The notes: generated by a model from the sequence alone, not told the origin. Shown: positions 20,077-30,133, numbered from the stretch's first letter. The stretch is 64,000 nt of DNA from Bacillus subtilis (GCF_008764245.1 NZ_VTQV01000004.1:1-64000), one strand, 5' to 3'. A program made the numbers and translations.

Positions 20077-22890
20077 CTACCGATCAACATAGGCACTCAC
20101 TTTGAATATACCTAATAACTCTCCTACCGTTAAAGATGCCTTCGGTTGAAAATCGGCACCTTTTAGATATTCCAGTAATTGGAAAAACAATCCTTGTACT
20201 TCCGGAAGTTTCATTGTTTGTCTATCCATGAAATTGAAAGAAGAAACAAACAATTTTCCTCTCCCAACCTGCACTTCATAAGCATAGGCTAGACGTTTTG
20301 CTCGATTGAAATTATCAATCACCTCTACGATTGGCTCCACCTGTGGAATTAGGTCCATACCCAATGCCACGGAATTATCGACTAAATGAAACCATAGCCA
20401 ATCCGAGAATCGGTCATTTGGAAAATCCTTTAAACCTGGGTGCTTGTGGTTTAGTATTCCCATCGTCGTTCCCCTTTGTTGAGGAAACCATAGATAATTC
20501 CAGAAGATTGGTAAATATTTTGTATGAACCTCATCATGTTGATACCCTTCCTGGGCCATCAACCAAACTGACCCACCATCGACTAGATATTGGAAAACAT
20601 CTCTCGATAATTGGTTCGTGATCGCCACATCTACATTCTCTTCTTTTTGAAAACTATAGTGTTTTAAACCGATCGTCCCTTCTCTTCTTGCTCCGTAAAG
20701 GATGGAACCAAGTGAATGGATATTGGTCCAAATCCTCTCCGGATTCTCAGGTAACTTATATCGGGGAAAAGCCCATATATCCCATTCATTCGTCACCATT
20801 TCACCATTTATTTTTAAAGAGGACTTTAAGGTAAGTTTCCTAGCCTTTCCAGCTGGGAGATGGACTTGAATCTTTGTAAGATCCATCAATCCATCTCCTG
20901 GGATTAGATCAATCATTCGGTCTCCTTCTTCTATGATTTGATTCTCCGATTCTATGACCCAATGAAGCTCTGCCAATTGGGCAGCCTGACCAAAGTGAGA
21001 AACCTCCAAGTTCGCACATAAATGCTCATCATTAAAATACGTTCGTCTCTTTGTTCGCATTAATAGTACTGTTTGTTCATTAAACTGACGAAACGCCCTC
21101 TCGTCAATAATGCCTTTTGAATCACCAAAAACATCTAAGATCCCAACCGTGGCATGGCCTTGACCAGGGAAATCGCGAACATCTAATAATTGAATCCCCG
21201 ATAATCCTGGAGTCCTCCTTGCCTTCTCCATCGCCTCTTTTAATGTGCGGATTAAATGGACACCGGTTGCTTCAATAAACTCTTCCACCCTGCTATCAAG
21301 TTTCTTCGTTGAAAGGGTATCATTTATCGTTTCGAGCCAACTAGGCTTTAAAATTCCTTTATATTTCTCCTTTTCCTCTGGACGGACATACATCGTAAAT
21401 TGACCATGTTCATGAGCGATTAAAGGTTTCTTTTCCATCCTTGTCACTTCACGAAAATCTAGTGTTGTATCTGGACTAGCTGAGTTATCAATATGATAAG
21501 GTGGGTGCCAATTTAATGTTGGAATATAAAAGTCTCCTCCCCTATCATGGGCAGGGAGCTCACCAAACCCAGTATTATCTGTGTACAGACGTGACGGATC
21601 TAATTCCTTCCCGAGTTTCACCAATTCATTCAATTGAGGATGTCCTTCTTCACTAATCAATTCATTTCCCATCGACAACATGACAAAAGATGGATGATGC
21701 TGTAAATTTCGAATCATTTCTATCAGTTCTTTTTTTAAAAATTCATGTACTTGTTCATCTGCATTCCTGTTTCGATTCCGATAATGGCTACTCCAATGCG
21801 GTAATTCTGTTTGCGCAAGTAAGCCGACTTGATCGGCCGCATCCCAAAAGGGTTCTGGGGGATTCCATCCGTGTAAACGAACATGATTAAAGCCATAGCT
21901 TTTAATCGTTCTAAACTGCTTTTTGTAATACTCTAGATCCCATACTGGATAGCCTGTCTGTGGGAACACACAACAATCAACATACCCTGTTAAAAAGATC
22001 GGTTGTCCGTTTAATAGAATCTGGTTTTCCCTACTTTCGATCGTCCTTAGTCCGAATGTGAGCCTTTTCAAATCATGCTGTTCACCATTGGCTTGAATTT
22101 CCAATTCTAAGATATATAGATAGGGATTTTTCGGAGACCATAATATAGCGTCTTCTCCGAGTTGCAGGTCGATGACTGTGCTTTGTGTGAGTGCTGAATT
22201 CTGCGTCGCCACAACATCTCCATTCTGTTGTAGCACGCGTGCTGCAAGAGTTCCGTTTTGTGAGTCATTCCATTCGTGACAATCCATTTTTACTTTTACA
22301 CGGATACTTTTTTCAATACTATTTGTATGAATCAATACTTCCTCAACAGGACCATTCTTATGCGCTTCCAAATCAATGCCACCCGTAATTCCTCCCCAAT
22401 TTGTTGCTGTATGGTAAGAATGGATATGACTTTCCTCTAGGTCATATTTCATCGTCGTATCAACGCGAATAACGATACGACACGTTTTCCCTACTTGAAC
22501 AAAAGATGTCAAATCATAGCGATGGACATTGACTAAACTTTCATTTCGACCGACATACGCCCCATCAACCCAGCATTCTGTCAACCAACGGACACCTTTA
22601 ATCGTTAGAGAGATTTTTTTGTCTGCAAAGTTTTCGGGGATTTCTACATCTTTTACATACCAGCCAACTCCCTCATATTCGCGCTTTTTCTTCCAAGTAC
22701 CAATTGGATAATGGGTCGATTCCGTCCCAAATCCCTGTTCCTCCCAAGAACGAGTCGTCTGAATGCAATCTTGGGGAATGCTCGCTGCTTGTTCATATGG
22801 TTTTAACTGATTTTCGGGATCTAAGGCAAATTTCCAGTCCTCATTTAATTGTAAAATAGATTGTTGCTGGCTTTGATTTTGGATGAACAA
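20077..22890 (-). CDS. GH2 family glycoside hydrolase
   Basis: This 937-residue protein has the GH2 order: sugar-binding jelly roll (about 15-170), Ig-like domain (175-290), TIM barrel (295-620) and extra beta-rich C-terminal domains. The acid/base Glu is in SMGNELISEEG (residue 410) and the nucleophile is probably the Glu of AHEHGQF (494). No signal peptide is present, so it cleaves imported oligosaccharide or glycoside. Neighbouring galactose-oxidation genes point to beta-galactosidase activity, but the sequence is far from LacZ and beta-glucuronidase or arabinopyranosidase is possible. Start is TTG at 22890, with GGAGG eight bases upstream. Confidence 0.85.
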   Translation of the reverse strand: MFIQNQSQQQSILQLNEDWKFALDPENQLKPYEQAASIPQDCIQTTRSWEEQGFGTESTHYPIGTWKKKREYEGVGWYVKDVEIPENFADKKISLTIKGVRWLTECWVDGAYVGRNESLVNVHRYDLTSFVQVGKTCRIVIRVDTTMKYDLEESHIHSYHTATNWGGITGGIDLEAHKNGPVEEVLIHTNSIEKSIRVKVKMDCHEWNDSQNGTLAARVLQQNGDVVATQNSALTQSTVIDLQLGEDAILWSPKNPYLYILELEIQANGEQHDLKRLTFGLRTIESRENQILLNGQPIFLTGYVDCCVFPQTGYPVWDLEYYKKQFRTIKSYGFNHVRLHGWNPPEPFWDAADQVGLLAQTELPHWSSHYRNRNRNADEQVHEFLKKELIEMIRNLQHHPSFVMLSMGNELISEEGHPQLNELVKLGKELDPSRLYTDNTGFGELPAHDRGGDFYIPTLNWHPPYHIDNSASPDTTLDFREVTRMEKKPLIAHEHGQFTMYVRPEEKEKYKGILKPSWLETINDTLSTKKLDSRVEEFIEATGVHLIRTLKEAMEKARRTPGLSGIQLLDVRDFPGQGHATVGILDVFGDSKGIIDERAFRQFNEQTVLLMRTKRRTYFNDEHLCANLEVSHFGQAAQLAELHWVIESENQIIEEGDRMIDLIPGDGLMDLTKIQVHLPAGKARKLTLKSSLKINGEMVTNEWDIWAFPRYKLPENPERIWTNIHSLGSILYGARREGTIGLKHYSFQKEENVDVAITNQLSRDVFQYLVDGGSVWLMAQEGYQHDEVHTKYLPIFWNYLWFPQQRGTTMGILNHKHPGLKDFPNDRFSDWLWFHLVDNSVALGMDLIPQVEPIVEVIDNFNRAKRLAYAYEVQVGRGKLFVSSFNFMDRQTMKLPEVQGLFFQLLEYLKGADFQPKASLTVGELLGIFKVSAYVDR

Positions 22891-22969
22891 TACTTATTCC
22901 TCCCTCAAATTCATTCCTTAATGATAATCATTTCTTCATATAGTAGAAATTTCCCTCCATAAAATGATT

Positions 22970-23755
22970 CTAACAATAATCTGAATGATACAGTCTTGAT
23001 GAGACCCCTCCATCCATCACAATGATTTCCCCTGTCATCATACTGGCGGATTCAGCTGCAAGATAGACTGCTAGATTGCCAATATCTTCGGGTTTACAGA
23101 TTCTTGAAGAGGCATGCAATTTTAATACCTCTTTATGTACAAGTGCTCCATCTTCTTTTTCTGATAGCCAATCCTGATAATGAGGAGTATCGGTAAATCC
23201 TGGACAAATGGCATTTACTCTAATTCCATATGGTCCTAGACTAAGAGCCATACTCCTTGTCATCGCATTCACTCCACCCTTCGCCGCCGCATAGATTTCT
23301 GAATTTGGGAGAGTAGCAATAGCGTGATTAGAAGAAATATTGATGATGGAGCCACCTTTTTGTTTTTTCATAAAAGGGAGGACATATTTACTGCATAGAA
23401 AAGGACCCCGCAAATCAATATTCATTACAGTTTCCCAATCTTCCACTGTTGCCTCTTCCAGAGATTTAAAAACAGTAATGCCTGCATTATTGACAAGCGT
23501 ATGAATCTCTCCATATTGTTCAACCGTCTTCTGAACCATTCCCTGAATACTTATTTCCGATGATACATCTGTTTGAATAAAAGTAGCTTCTCCACCCAAT
23601 TTTCGGAGTTCTTCTTCGGCTTTCAATCCTTCTTCAGATTCGTTGGTTGCGATGACAACTGAAGCTCCTTCTTTCATAAAGCACTCCGCAATTCCCTTAC
23701 CAATGCCCCGTCCTGCACCGGTTATAATCGCAACTTGCTTGTTCAAACGTTTCAC
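22970..23755 (-). CDS. SDR-family oxidoreductase, candidate aldose 1-dehydrogenase
   Basis: The 261-residue short-chain dehydrogenase has the glycine motif TGAGRGIGKG, NNAG near residue 88, the Ser (INISSNH), YAAAK active site and a C-terminal MDGG. I chose GTG at 23755, which has AGGTGG six bases upstream and gives the usual short SDR N-terminus; the ATG at 23773 overlaps an AAAGGA. With the lactonase and dgoD beside it, oxidation of galactose (or a similar aldose) at C1 is the likely job. It could instead oxidise a downstream keto acid. Confidence 0.75.
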   Translation of the reverse strand: MKRLNKQVAIITGAGRGIGKGIAECFMKEGASVVIATNESEEGLKAEEELRKLGGEATFIQTDVSSEISIQGMVQKTVEQYGEIHTLVNNAGITVFKSLEEATVEDWETVMNIDLRGPFLCSKYVLPFMKKQKGGSIINISSNHAIATLPNSEIYAAAKGGVNAMTRSMALSLGPYGIRVNAICPGFTDTPHYQDWLSEKEDGALVHKEVLKLHASSRICKPEDIGNLAVYLAAESASMMTGEIIVMDGGVSSRLYHSDYC

Positions 23756-23835
23756 TCTATACCACCTGCTCATTCCTTTGTAGTTTAGACGAAAAATTTT
23801 AGAGAAAAGATTCGACTTCTCTTACCAGGTTTTGA

Positions 23836-24717
23836 TCATTCAAACCTGTGACTGACCATCCCTTTCACATTCGTCTTCACTTTGAACAGTCCCCCTGATC
23901 CTGGATATTCCGCTAATTCTGCTTCACTTAAACCATTTTTGGCTGTTGTAATATATAATTCATCGAGATTCTTGCCACCAAAAGTACAGGAGGTCACATT
24001 TTTTGCTGGAACTTTCACTTGGCCTAGCAGCTCCCCTGTCTGCGGATTCCAACGTGTTACTCGTGCTCCGCCCCAATGTGCGACCCAAATCATCCCATCG
24101 CTGTCAATCGTCATTCCATCCGGATTGCCCATATCATCCGGAATTTGAACGGCTAGCCTTTTATTAGAAATATCCCCGGACGGATCATCATAATCAAACG
24201 CAACAATTTGCTTGGTTGGTGTATCGATAAAATACATATATTTTCGATCCGGGCTCCAAGCTAAACCATTGGATATACTGACATTGGACAACATTCTAGT
24301 CATCTTGTTATTCGCATCTAAACGGTATAAACTTCCCTGTCCCATTTTTCCATTCAAATCCATCGTTCCAGCCCAAAAACGACCTGCCGGGTCACACTTT
24401 CCATCATTAAAACGATTATTCGGTAAAGCCGCTTCAGGGTTCGCAACAAAAGTCAGCTCGTTCAAATGGATATCGTATTGATAGATTCCATTTTTCATCG
24501 CTAATAGGAATCTACCCGGTTTCCCAAGTACGACCGCCCCAATATACTGATCAAATTGATAGGTACGATTTTCCCCTGTTTCGGGGTCAAAGGCATGAAG
24601 TTTCTTTCCTAAAATATCGACCCAATATAAAATCTCATTTCTTGAATCCCATTGCGGTCCTTCCCCTAAACTAGCTTGCAAATCCAATACCAATTCTGCT
24701 TGATAAAACATCTCCAT
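23836..24717 (-). CDS. SMP-30/gluconolactonase family sugar lactonase
   Basis: The roughly 293-residue six-bladed propeller protein opens aldonolactones. Family marks are LGEGPQWD with the metal-binding Glu, NRFNDGKCDPAGRFWAGTM with the Asn and Asp ligands, ISNGLAWSPD, and DGMIWVAHWGG. An in-frame ATG at 24744 lacks a ribosome site, while AAAAGGAGAG stands just before ATGs at 24717 and 24711; 24717 is given but 24711 is equally good. Between the SDR and zinc dehydrogenase genes it provides the hydrolytic step from lactone to acid for DgoD. Confidence 0.88.
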   Translation of the reverse strand: MEMFYQAELVLDLQASLGEGPQWDSRNEILYWVDILGKKLHAFDPETGENRTYQFDQYIGAVVLGKPGRFLLAMKNGIYQYDIHLNELTFVANPEAALPNNRFNDGKCDPAGRFWAGTMDLNGKMGQGSLYRLDANNKMTRMLSNVSISNGLAWSPDRKYMYFIDTPTKQIVAFDYDDPSGDISNKRLAVQIPDDMGNPDGMTIDSDGMIWVAHWGGARVTRWNPQTGELLGQVKVPAKNVTSCTFGGKNLDELYITTAKNGLSEAELAEYPGSGGLFKVKTNVKGMVSHRFE

Positions 24718-24790
24718 TTCTCTCCTTTTAACTTTGATAGTCATAGAATTAATTGTGAATGTTGGTTTTCCTATTTCTTCATAAGGTTGT

Positions 24791-25807
24791 TTACCCTAAC
24801 TTGACCATCGCTTTGATCACCTTTGATTCCGGTAATAACCAACGATCAAAATGAACAATCATTTCAGCAAACGGGCAATGATGAGTAATATAAGCATCAC
24901 TATTCACATCACCGGCCTGGAGTCGTTCCAAGACATACATAAAATCATCACGTGTGGCATTTCGACTGCTTAATAGTGACAGTTCTTTCTTGTGAAAATC
25001 TGGATCAAAAAAACGAATTTCATTCTGCACCAATCCAACGTAAATTAATGTCCCACCATGTGCTACATACTGAAAGGCCCCTTCCATTGAATGAACATTC
25101 CCCGTAGCATCAAAAACAATCGTCGGCAGATCGCCATTTGTCTTTTTTGCCAACGTTTGAAAACTACCTTCTCCAGCCTGAACAGTTGCATCCATTTTGG
25201 CCCATTCTTGACAAAACTGCAATCTTTCCTCGTTGATATCCATTGCGATGACACTTGCACCTTGATGTTTGGCGAAGGCCATCACTCCAAGCCCAATGGG
25301 ACCCGCCCCAATAACAAGGACTGTTTCCCCTTTTTGAATATTAGCTCTTCTTACTGCATGGGCCCCAATGGATAGTGGTTCCAAAATAGCTGCTTGATCC
25401 ATGCTAATCCCATTCGTCTTCATTAAATTTGTGATCGGAACAGACAGGACTTCACACATGCCACCGTCTTGATGCACCCCTATGACACTTAATTCCGTAC
25501 AACAATTTGTTTTTCCCTTGCGACAAGCCAGACATGCCCCACAATGAAGATAGGGAATAATCGCGACTTGATCCCCTACCATTAAACCTGCCTCATTCTC
25601 ATCTATCTCTATGATTAGGCCGCTTAACTCATGCCCTAGAATCCGTGGATAGGTAAAAAAAGGTTGATTCCCCTTATAGGCATGCATATCTGTCCCACAA
25701 ATTCCTATTCTTTTAATCTGAATAAGCGCTTCTCCTTCAGCTCTTGTCGGATAAGATATTTCCTTTGGCTTCAATTGGTTCGGTTCTTCACAAATAATAC
25801 TTTTCAT
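24791..25807 (-). CDS. zinc-dependent alcohol/polyol dehydrogenase (MDR family)
   Basis: The 338-residue medium-chain dehydrogenase has catalytic zinc ligands in GICGTDMH and LGHE, a structural zinc set of four Cys in CGACLACRKGKTNCC, and the NAD site VIGAGPIGLG. It groups with sorbitol/threonine dehydrogenase-like enzymes, including those in Bacillus uronate operons. It is the first gene of the dgo set, behind AAGGAG. It may be the galactose (C1) dehydrogenase or oxidise a hydroxy acid; the operon has two dehydrogenases and only one obvious oxidation step. Confidence 0.85.
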   Translation of the reverse strand: MKSIICEEPNQLKPKEISYPTRAEGEALIQIKRIGICGTDMHAYKGNQPFFTYPRILGHELSGLIIEIDENEAGLMVGDQVAIIPYLHCGACLACRKGKTNCCTELSVIGVHQDGGMCEVLSVPITNLMKTNGISMDQAAILEPLSIGAHAVRRANIQKGETVLVIGAGPIGLGVMAFAKHQGASVIAMDINEERLQFCQEWAKMDATVQAGEGSFQTLAKKTNGDLPTIVFDATGNVHSMEGAFQYVAHGGTLIYVGLVQNEIRFFDPDFHKKELSLLSSRNATRDDFMYVLERLQAGDVNSDAYITHHCPFAEMIVHFDRWLLPESKVIKAMVKLG

Positions 25808-25923
25808 CGTATTCTCCTTATTTTTACATTTGATTTAAAGTACATAATATTTCCTTCCTTATTTTTTATGGTTAAGAAAATTATAAAATTTTGGTATATG
25901 GATAACCCGCTTATGTTGCGGTT

Positions 25924-26080
25924 TGACATCCAGCTCCAGCGCCCAGCGACTAGCAAACTTTCGGTGCCTTCCTACGATAAGTCAACATCAGCTCGCCTTT
26001 CAGGCTCACTGTGTTTCCTTTATCTCGTCAGGCCCCTAAAAAGTTTGTACGTCGCTAAACGGGCGCTTGCGCCTTTGTTA
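25924..26080 (+). repeat. dispersed element with inverted ends, copy 1
   Basis: The left end (GCGCCC-AGCGAC-…AAACTT, about 25940-25960) is matched in inverted form by the right end (AAGTTT…GTCGCT…GGGCGC, about 26041-26066), so the whole unit could fold into a long hairpin. A second copy lies inverted at 41116-41312, with the first ~75 and last ~40 bases conserved and the middle different. No transposase gene is nearby. It runs into the stop codon of the AraC gene. Structured intergenic repeat or non-autonomous element. Confidence 0.7.
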
Positions 26081-26953
26081 TTCTACAAATAACTTTTGCT
26101 CCTCATAGGATAGATGTTTATTTTGTTTGCGGAACTGCATGGGGGACACACCTGTCATTTTTTTAAAAACTTTATTAAAATGAGCGATCGAATGAAAACC
26201 GACATTTTCGGCAATCGTCAATACCTTTTCATCTGATTCAATCAATTGTCGTCTCGCCTCTCGCATGCGAACCGCTTGAACATATTCACTAAAGTAAAAA
26301 CCAGTTACCTTTTTGAATGTCCGACTTAAATAAGAGGGACTGATATAAAATTGTTCGGCAATATTTTTCAACGTTAATTCCTCAAGATAATGTTGGTGTA
26401 AATATGTAGCAATTTCTGAAACTTTCTCATGCATAGGATGATCATATTCCGGTGGTGCATGAAAAGATTGCCGATATATTTGGATTAATAATTTAGATAA
26501 TAAGGCTTTGACATAAAGGGTGTAACCAGTCTGTTTCTTCTTGCACTCTCTTAGCATTTCAAAAATAAGTTGCTCCGTATTTGGCTGCTCTTCCAAAGGA
26601 AAACGAATCAGTTGGGAACCGTGTTGGAAAGGCAGTAGGGGTAAGTCCGATGACAAGATGCCTGGTTGAATAAAATCATGGGTAAAATTAATTAAAATTC
26701 GTTCAAATTCGGGGATGGTTGAGCTTGTCGTTCGGTGCACATCATGTGGATTGATCACAATAATATCACCGCTCTTCACTGTGTATACTTTCCCATTAAT
26801 AAAATAAACACGCTCCCCCTTACGTAAATAATACAATTCATAAAAGGCATGGGCATGAGGTGTGGACATTGAGGAATATCCTTTTCGCCGCATCAATTGG
26901 ATGGAAAAAGATTCGTTTTCCAAATAATACTTTGGGCCAAAGATATCTGGCAT
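26078..26953 (-). CDS. AraC-family regulator with cupin sensor
   Basis: The 291-residue regulator has an N-terminal cupin fold (STPHAHAFYELYYLRKGER, VINPHDVHR) that binds a small sugar, and two helix-turn-helix units at the C-terminus (LTLKNIAEQFYISPSYLSRTF and IAENVGFHSIAHFNKVFKKMTG). It lies between the minus-strand dgo set and the plus-strand solute-binding/GH43 set, divergent from the latter, so it is likely to control one or both, usually as an activator. RBS AGGGGGATG precedes the ATG. Its 3' end touches a dispersed repeat. Confidence 0.9.
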   Translation of the reverse strand: MPDIFGPKYYLENESFSIQLMRRKGYSSMSTPHAHAFYELYYLRKGERVYFINGKVYTVKSGDIIVINPHDVHRTTSSTIPEFERILINFTHDFIQPGILSSDLPLLPFQHGSQLIRFPLEEQPNTEQLIFEMLRECKKKQTGYTLYVKALLSKLLIQIYRQSFHAPPEYDHPMHEKVSEIATYLHQHYLEELTLKNIAEQFYISPSYLSRTFKKVTGFYFSEYVQAVRMREARRQLIESDEKVLTIAENVGFHSIAHFNKVFKKMTGVSPMQFRKQNKHLSYEEQKLFVE

Positions 26954-27050
26954 TTAATCATCCCCCTACAAAGGCTAATGACAAAAAAAGCAAAGAATTA
27001 GAGAAAAAGAGCAAATATATAGATAGAGTATAGCACTATTATGCAATATA

Positions 27051-27066
27051 ATGAAAGCGTTATCTA
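27051..27066 (+). promoter_or_regulatory. cre-like site and -10 box upstream of the orphan binding-protein gene
   Basis: ATGAAAGCGTTATCTA fits the CcpA cre consensus (TGNAARCGNWWNC). It overlaps the end of a TATAAT box at 27047-27052, so bound CcpA would block RNA polymerase. It stands about 50 bases before the ATG of the solute-binding gene. Confidence 0.6.
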
Positions 27067-27112
27067 TTTTTATTCGTTTCAAAAAATAATAGAAAAAAGG
27101 GGTGGCGTGCCG

Positions 27113-28468
27113 ATGAGGCAGAAATTACGGGGTCTGTTCTTATTAATCGGGATCATGCTATTGGTCGCTGGATGTGGTGGTAAAACGAATGGACAGGGGA
27201 CAGATGCTTCTACAAGTGATGGTACAAAAGAAGTTGATAATGAAACAGATGAGCAAAAAGAAGCAACTGTTGCGCTCATGATTCACTGGGGGGATAAGGA
27301 ATTTGAGAACTTTTTCCGTGCGCATATAGAAAAAGCCCTTCCCCACATTACATTAACTTACATTCAGGCAAGTAACCAAGAAGAAATCGAAGAGAATTTT
27401 GCGAAAGGATTAGTCCCAGACCTTGTGATGGGAAGTGATTTTGAAATGTATCGTAAGGTTGATTTAGCACGTGATCAAACACCTCTCATTGAGAAACATG
27501 GCATTGATTTCAACCGACTTGATCCAAGCATAGTTGAATCTTTAAGAAATGCCTCACCTGAAGGAGAATTACTTGCCCTTCCACTTTTTCGGCCTGATTT
27601 TATGATGGCTTATAATAAGGATATTTTTGATGCCTTCGGTGTTCCTTACCCAGAAGACAATATGACATGGGATGAGGCCATTGAGCTAGGCAGACAATTG
27701 ACGGGTGAAATTAATGGAGAAACATATCATGGGCTTTGGCCTGATAAAGAACAACTAAATCAAGTAGGTGCTTCTCTGATAGATCCCGAAACAAATGAAC
27801 CGAATATATTAGACAATAAAGAATTACGTCTATTTCTCGAACGCCAACAAGAAATTTTTAATATTCCTGATAATCTACCGGAGATGGACTCAGTTGAGGA
27901 ATTGGCTGATTTTATGTACAACGGAACTGGGAACGCTGATTTAATTTTTGATTATGCCCTCGTACCGGGACGTGCTTTTACAAAGGGACATTTACAACGG
28001 GAACAAGACGCTGGTTTGAATTTTGACTGGGTCACATATCCAATTTGGGGTGGAGAATATCCAGAAGAAATTCCAAATGGTCTTTACCATAATATCTTTG
28101 TCACAAGTCAAAGTGAAAATCCTGATGCTGCCTTTGAAGTCATTCAATACTTGTTATCAGATGATTACCAAAAATGGTGGACGAGTACAGAATATGGAGT
28201 GACCCCTTTGGTGAATGAAGAGGTACGAAAAGAGTTTGGACAGAAATCAGAATACCTAGAGAGCTTAGAAGAAAAAAATTGGCGCGCCCAGCTAGCTCTG
28301 CCAGGTGCTCCCATTCCTAATCAATCTTCGTATGAAGGACCTGTTCGTAAACCATTATTAATCAGTGCTTATCAAGGATTGTTAGAAGGAAAAGATGTCA
28401 ACACCGTCTTAAGAATCATGGATGATGAAGCGCAAAGTATGGTCGCAGATTTGGCAGGAAAAAAATAA
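27113..28468 (+). CDS. extracellular solute-binding lipoprotein, no permease nearby
   Basis: The start is ATG 27113, eight bases after AAAGGGGTGG; longer in-frame starts upstream have no ribosome site and would spoil the signal peptide. The 451-residue product begins MRQKLRGLFLL and has a lipobox LVAGC, followed by a Thr/Ser/Asp-rich linker and a family-1 sugar-binding fold with LALPLFRPDFMMAYNKDIF and TWDEAIELGRQL. It would be anchored outside the cell. Unusually, no permease genes follow; GH43 and oxidoreductase genes do. It may share the importer at 8541-10388 or permeases outside the window, or act as a sensor. Confidence 0.85.
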   Translation: MRQKLRGLFLLIGIMLLVAGCGGKTNGQGTDASTSDGTKEVDNETDEQKEATVALMIHWGDKEFENFFRAHIEKALPHITLTYIQASNQEEIEENFAKGLVPDLVMGSDFEMYRKVDLARDQTPLIEKHGIDFNRLDPSIVESLRNASPEGELLALPLFRPDFMMAYNKDIFDAFGVPYPEDNMTWDEAIELGRQLTGEINGETYHGLWPDKEQLNQVGASLIDPETNEPNILDNKELRLFLERQQEIFNIPDNLPEMDSVEELADFMYNGTGNADLIFDYALVPGRAFTKGHLQREQDAGLNFDWVTYPIWGGEYPEEIPNGLYHNIFVTSQSENPDAAFEVIQYLLSDDYQKWWTSTEYGVTPLVNEEVRKEFGQKSEYLESLEEKNWRAQLALPGAPIPNQSSYEGPVRKPLLISAYQGLLEGKDVNTVLRIMDDEAQSMVADLAGKK

Positions 28469-28500
28469 AAATTACTTTAATAGAATGGAGATTTATAGAA

Positions 28501-30075
28501 ATGAAACTGAATACAGTGAAAGAAAAGCAAAGTTGGATAGCAGATTTGGGCAATGGATACTATCAAAATCCCATTTTATTCGCTGATTATTCCGACCCGG
28601 ATGTGATCCGGGTTGGAGATGATTTTTATTTAATTTCTTCAAGTTTTGCGAGTACACCGGGCATTCCTGTGCTCCATTCGAAAGACTTGGTGAATTGGGA
28701 AATCATTAGCCATGTGTTCGATCGCTTGCCCTATGATTATTACGATACAGTCCGGCATGGAGCGGGAGCTTGGGCCCCAAGCATTCGTTACCACCAAGGG
28801 CAATATTGGGTTTTCTTCGGAATCCCGGATCACGGCATTTTCATGAGCACAGCAGAAAACCCTGCAGGTCCATGGGCTCCTCTTCATCTAGTGAAAGAAG
28901 CCAAGGGCTGGATCGATCCATGTCCGTTTTGGGATGACGATGGGCAAGCCTATCTTGTTTTCGCTTTTGCTAAAAGTCGTTGTGGCATTAAGAATAAATT
29001 AAAGATGTGTCGGATGAAACCCGATGGAACCGCCCTTTTAAGTGATCCAGAATTGGTGTTTGATGGTAATGCCAACCACCCCACCATCGAGGGGCCCAAA
29101 ATGTATAAACGAAATGGCTACTACTATATTTTTGCGCCTGCTGGCGGAGTAAAACCTGGGTGGCAAACGGTTTTACGCTCGAAACAAGTATATGGTTCGT
29201 ACGAAGATAAAATTGTCTTACATCAAGGTAAATCACCGATTAACGGTCCCCATCAAGGTGGGTTAGTAGAATTAGAATCTGGAGAATCTTGGTTTATTCA
29301 TTTTCAAGATCGCGATGCTTACGGTCGGATCGTTCATATGCAACCGGTACGTTGGGAGAATGATTGGCCCATCATGGGACATCAGCAGAACGAAGAAAAC
29401 ATCGGTGAACCCGTCCTAAAGTGGAAAAAACCTAATGTTGGCAAGGAATATCCGATAAAAGCACCTGCTACATCTGACGAATTTAAAGAAGAAATACTTG
29501 GACTACAATGGCAGTGGGAGGCAAATCACAAGCCGGAGTGGTATAAGTTAAATGAAGAAACAGGATTACGGTTATTTGCCCAACCATATCCGAAGAACTC
29601 ACATCAAACCTTAGCCGAATGTCCACATGTTCTATGCCAAAAGTTCCCGGCACCAGTTTTTACCGTTACAACGAAATTTAGCTTTCATTCATCCTCGCCT
29701 ACCGACCAAGCAGGTTTGGTTATTTTGGGAAAGGAATATGAATATATTGCACTAAATTCGGATGGACTTGTTCATGTGGCTGGCACGAGAGAGAATCCAA
29801 TGCCAATAGAAGAAGAAAAAGAGCAACATCTGCTTGATTCATCCACTGTATATTTACGTGTTCAAGTTCAGGAAGAAGCCGTTTGCCAATTCTACTATAG
29901 TGTAGATGGAAAGGATTTTCTTAAAATCGGTGATGCTTTTCAAGCGAAAAAGGGGCATTGGGTTGGAGCAAAAATAGGTTTATTCTGTACGACGAAAGAA
30001 GTGCAAAAAGATACCGGCTTCGTTGATGTTCGTTGGATTAGAGTCGAGAATAATGGAATGATAACAGCAAAATGA
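28501..30075 (+). CDS. GH43 glycosidase (beta-xylosidase/arabinofuranosidase-like)
   Basis: This 524-residue protein has no signal peptide. The five-bladed GH43 domain covers about residues 20-310: the base Asp is in YSDPDVIRVGDDFY, the pKa-modulating Asp in KGWIDPCPFWDDDGQ and the acid Glu in TIEGPKMYKRNGYYYI. A C-terminal jelly-roll (DUF1349/XynB C-terminal type) covers about 320-520. The layout fits the GH43 group that includes intracellular beta-xylosidases and arabinofuranosidases. It lies 32 bases after the binding-protein gene in the same orientation, so it probably trims imported oligosaccharides. Exact linkage cannot be read. Confidence 0.88.
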   Translation: MKLNTVKEKQSWIADLGNGYYQNPILFADYSDPDVIRVGDDFYLISSSFASTPGIPVLHSKDLVNWEIISHVFDRLPYDYYDTVRHGAGAWAPSIRYHQGQYWVFFGIPDHGIFMSTAENPAGPWAPLHLVKEAKGWIDPCPFWDDDGQAYLVFAFAKSRCGIKNKLKMCRMKPDGTALLSDPELVFDGNANHPTIEGPKMYKRNGYYYIFAPAGGVKPGWQTVLRSKQVYGSYEDKIVLHQGKSPINGPHQGGLVELESGESWFIHFQDRDAYGRIVHMQPVRWENDWPIMGHQQNEENIGEPVLKWKKPNVGKEYPIKAPATSDEFKEEILGLQWQWEANHKPEWYKLNEETGLRLFAQPYPKNSHQTLAECPHVLCQKFPAPVFTVTTKFSFHSSSPTDQAGLVILGKEYEYIALNSDGLVHVAGTRENPMPIEEEKEQHLLDSSTVYLRVQVQEEAVCQFYYSVDGKDFLKIGDAFQAKKGHWVGAKIGLFCTTKEVQKDTGFVDVRWIRVENNGMITAK

Positions 30076-30133
30076 TAGTTGAACATTCAATGAAGTCATT
30101 ACAGCCAGAATTTTACCAAGGAGTGTGTATTCG

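Noticed and set aside
22917..22935. Fur-box-like AATGATAATCATT between the SDR and GH2 genes
   Set aside because: Only one half fits the Fur consensus and the neighbours have no iron role. AT-rich intergenic sequence gives such matches easily.
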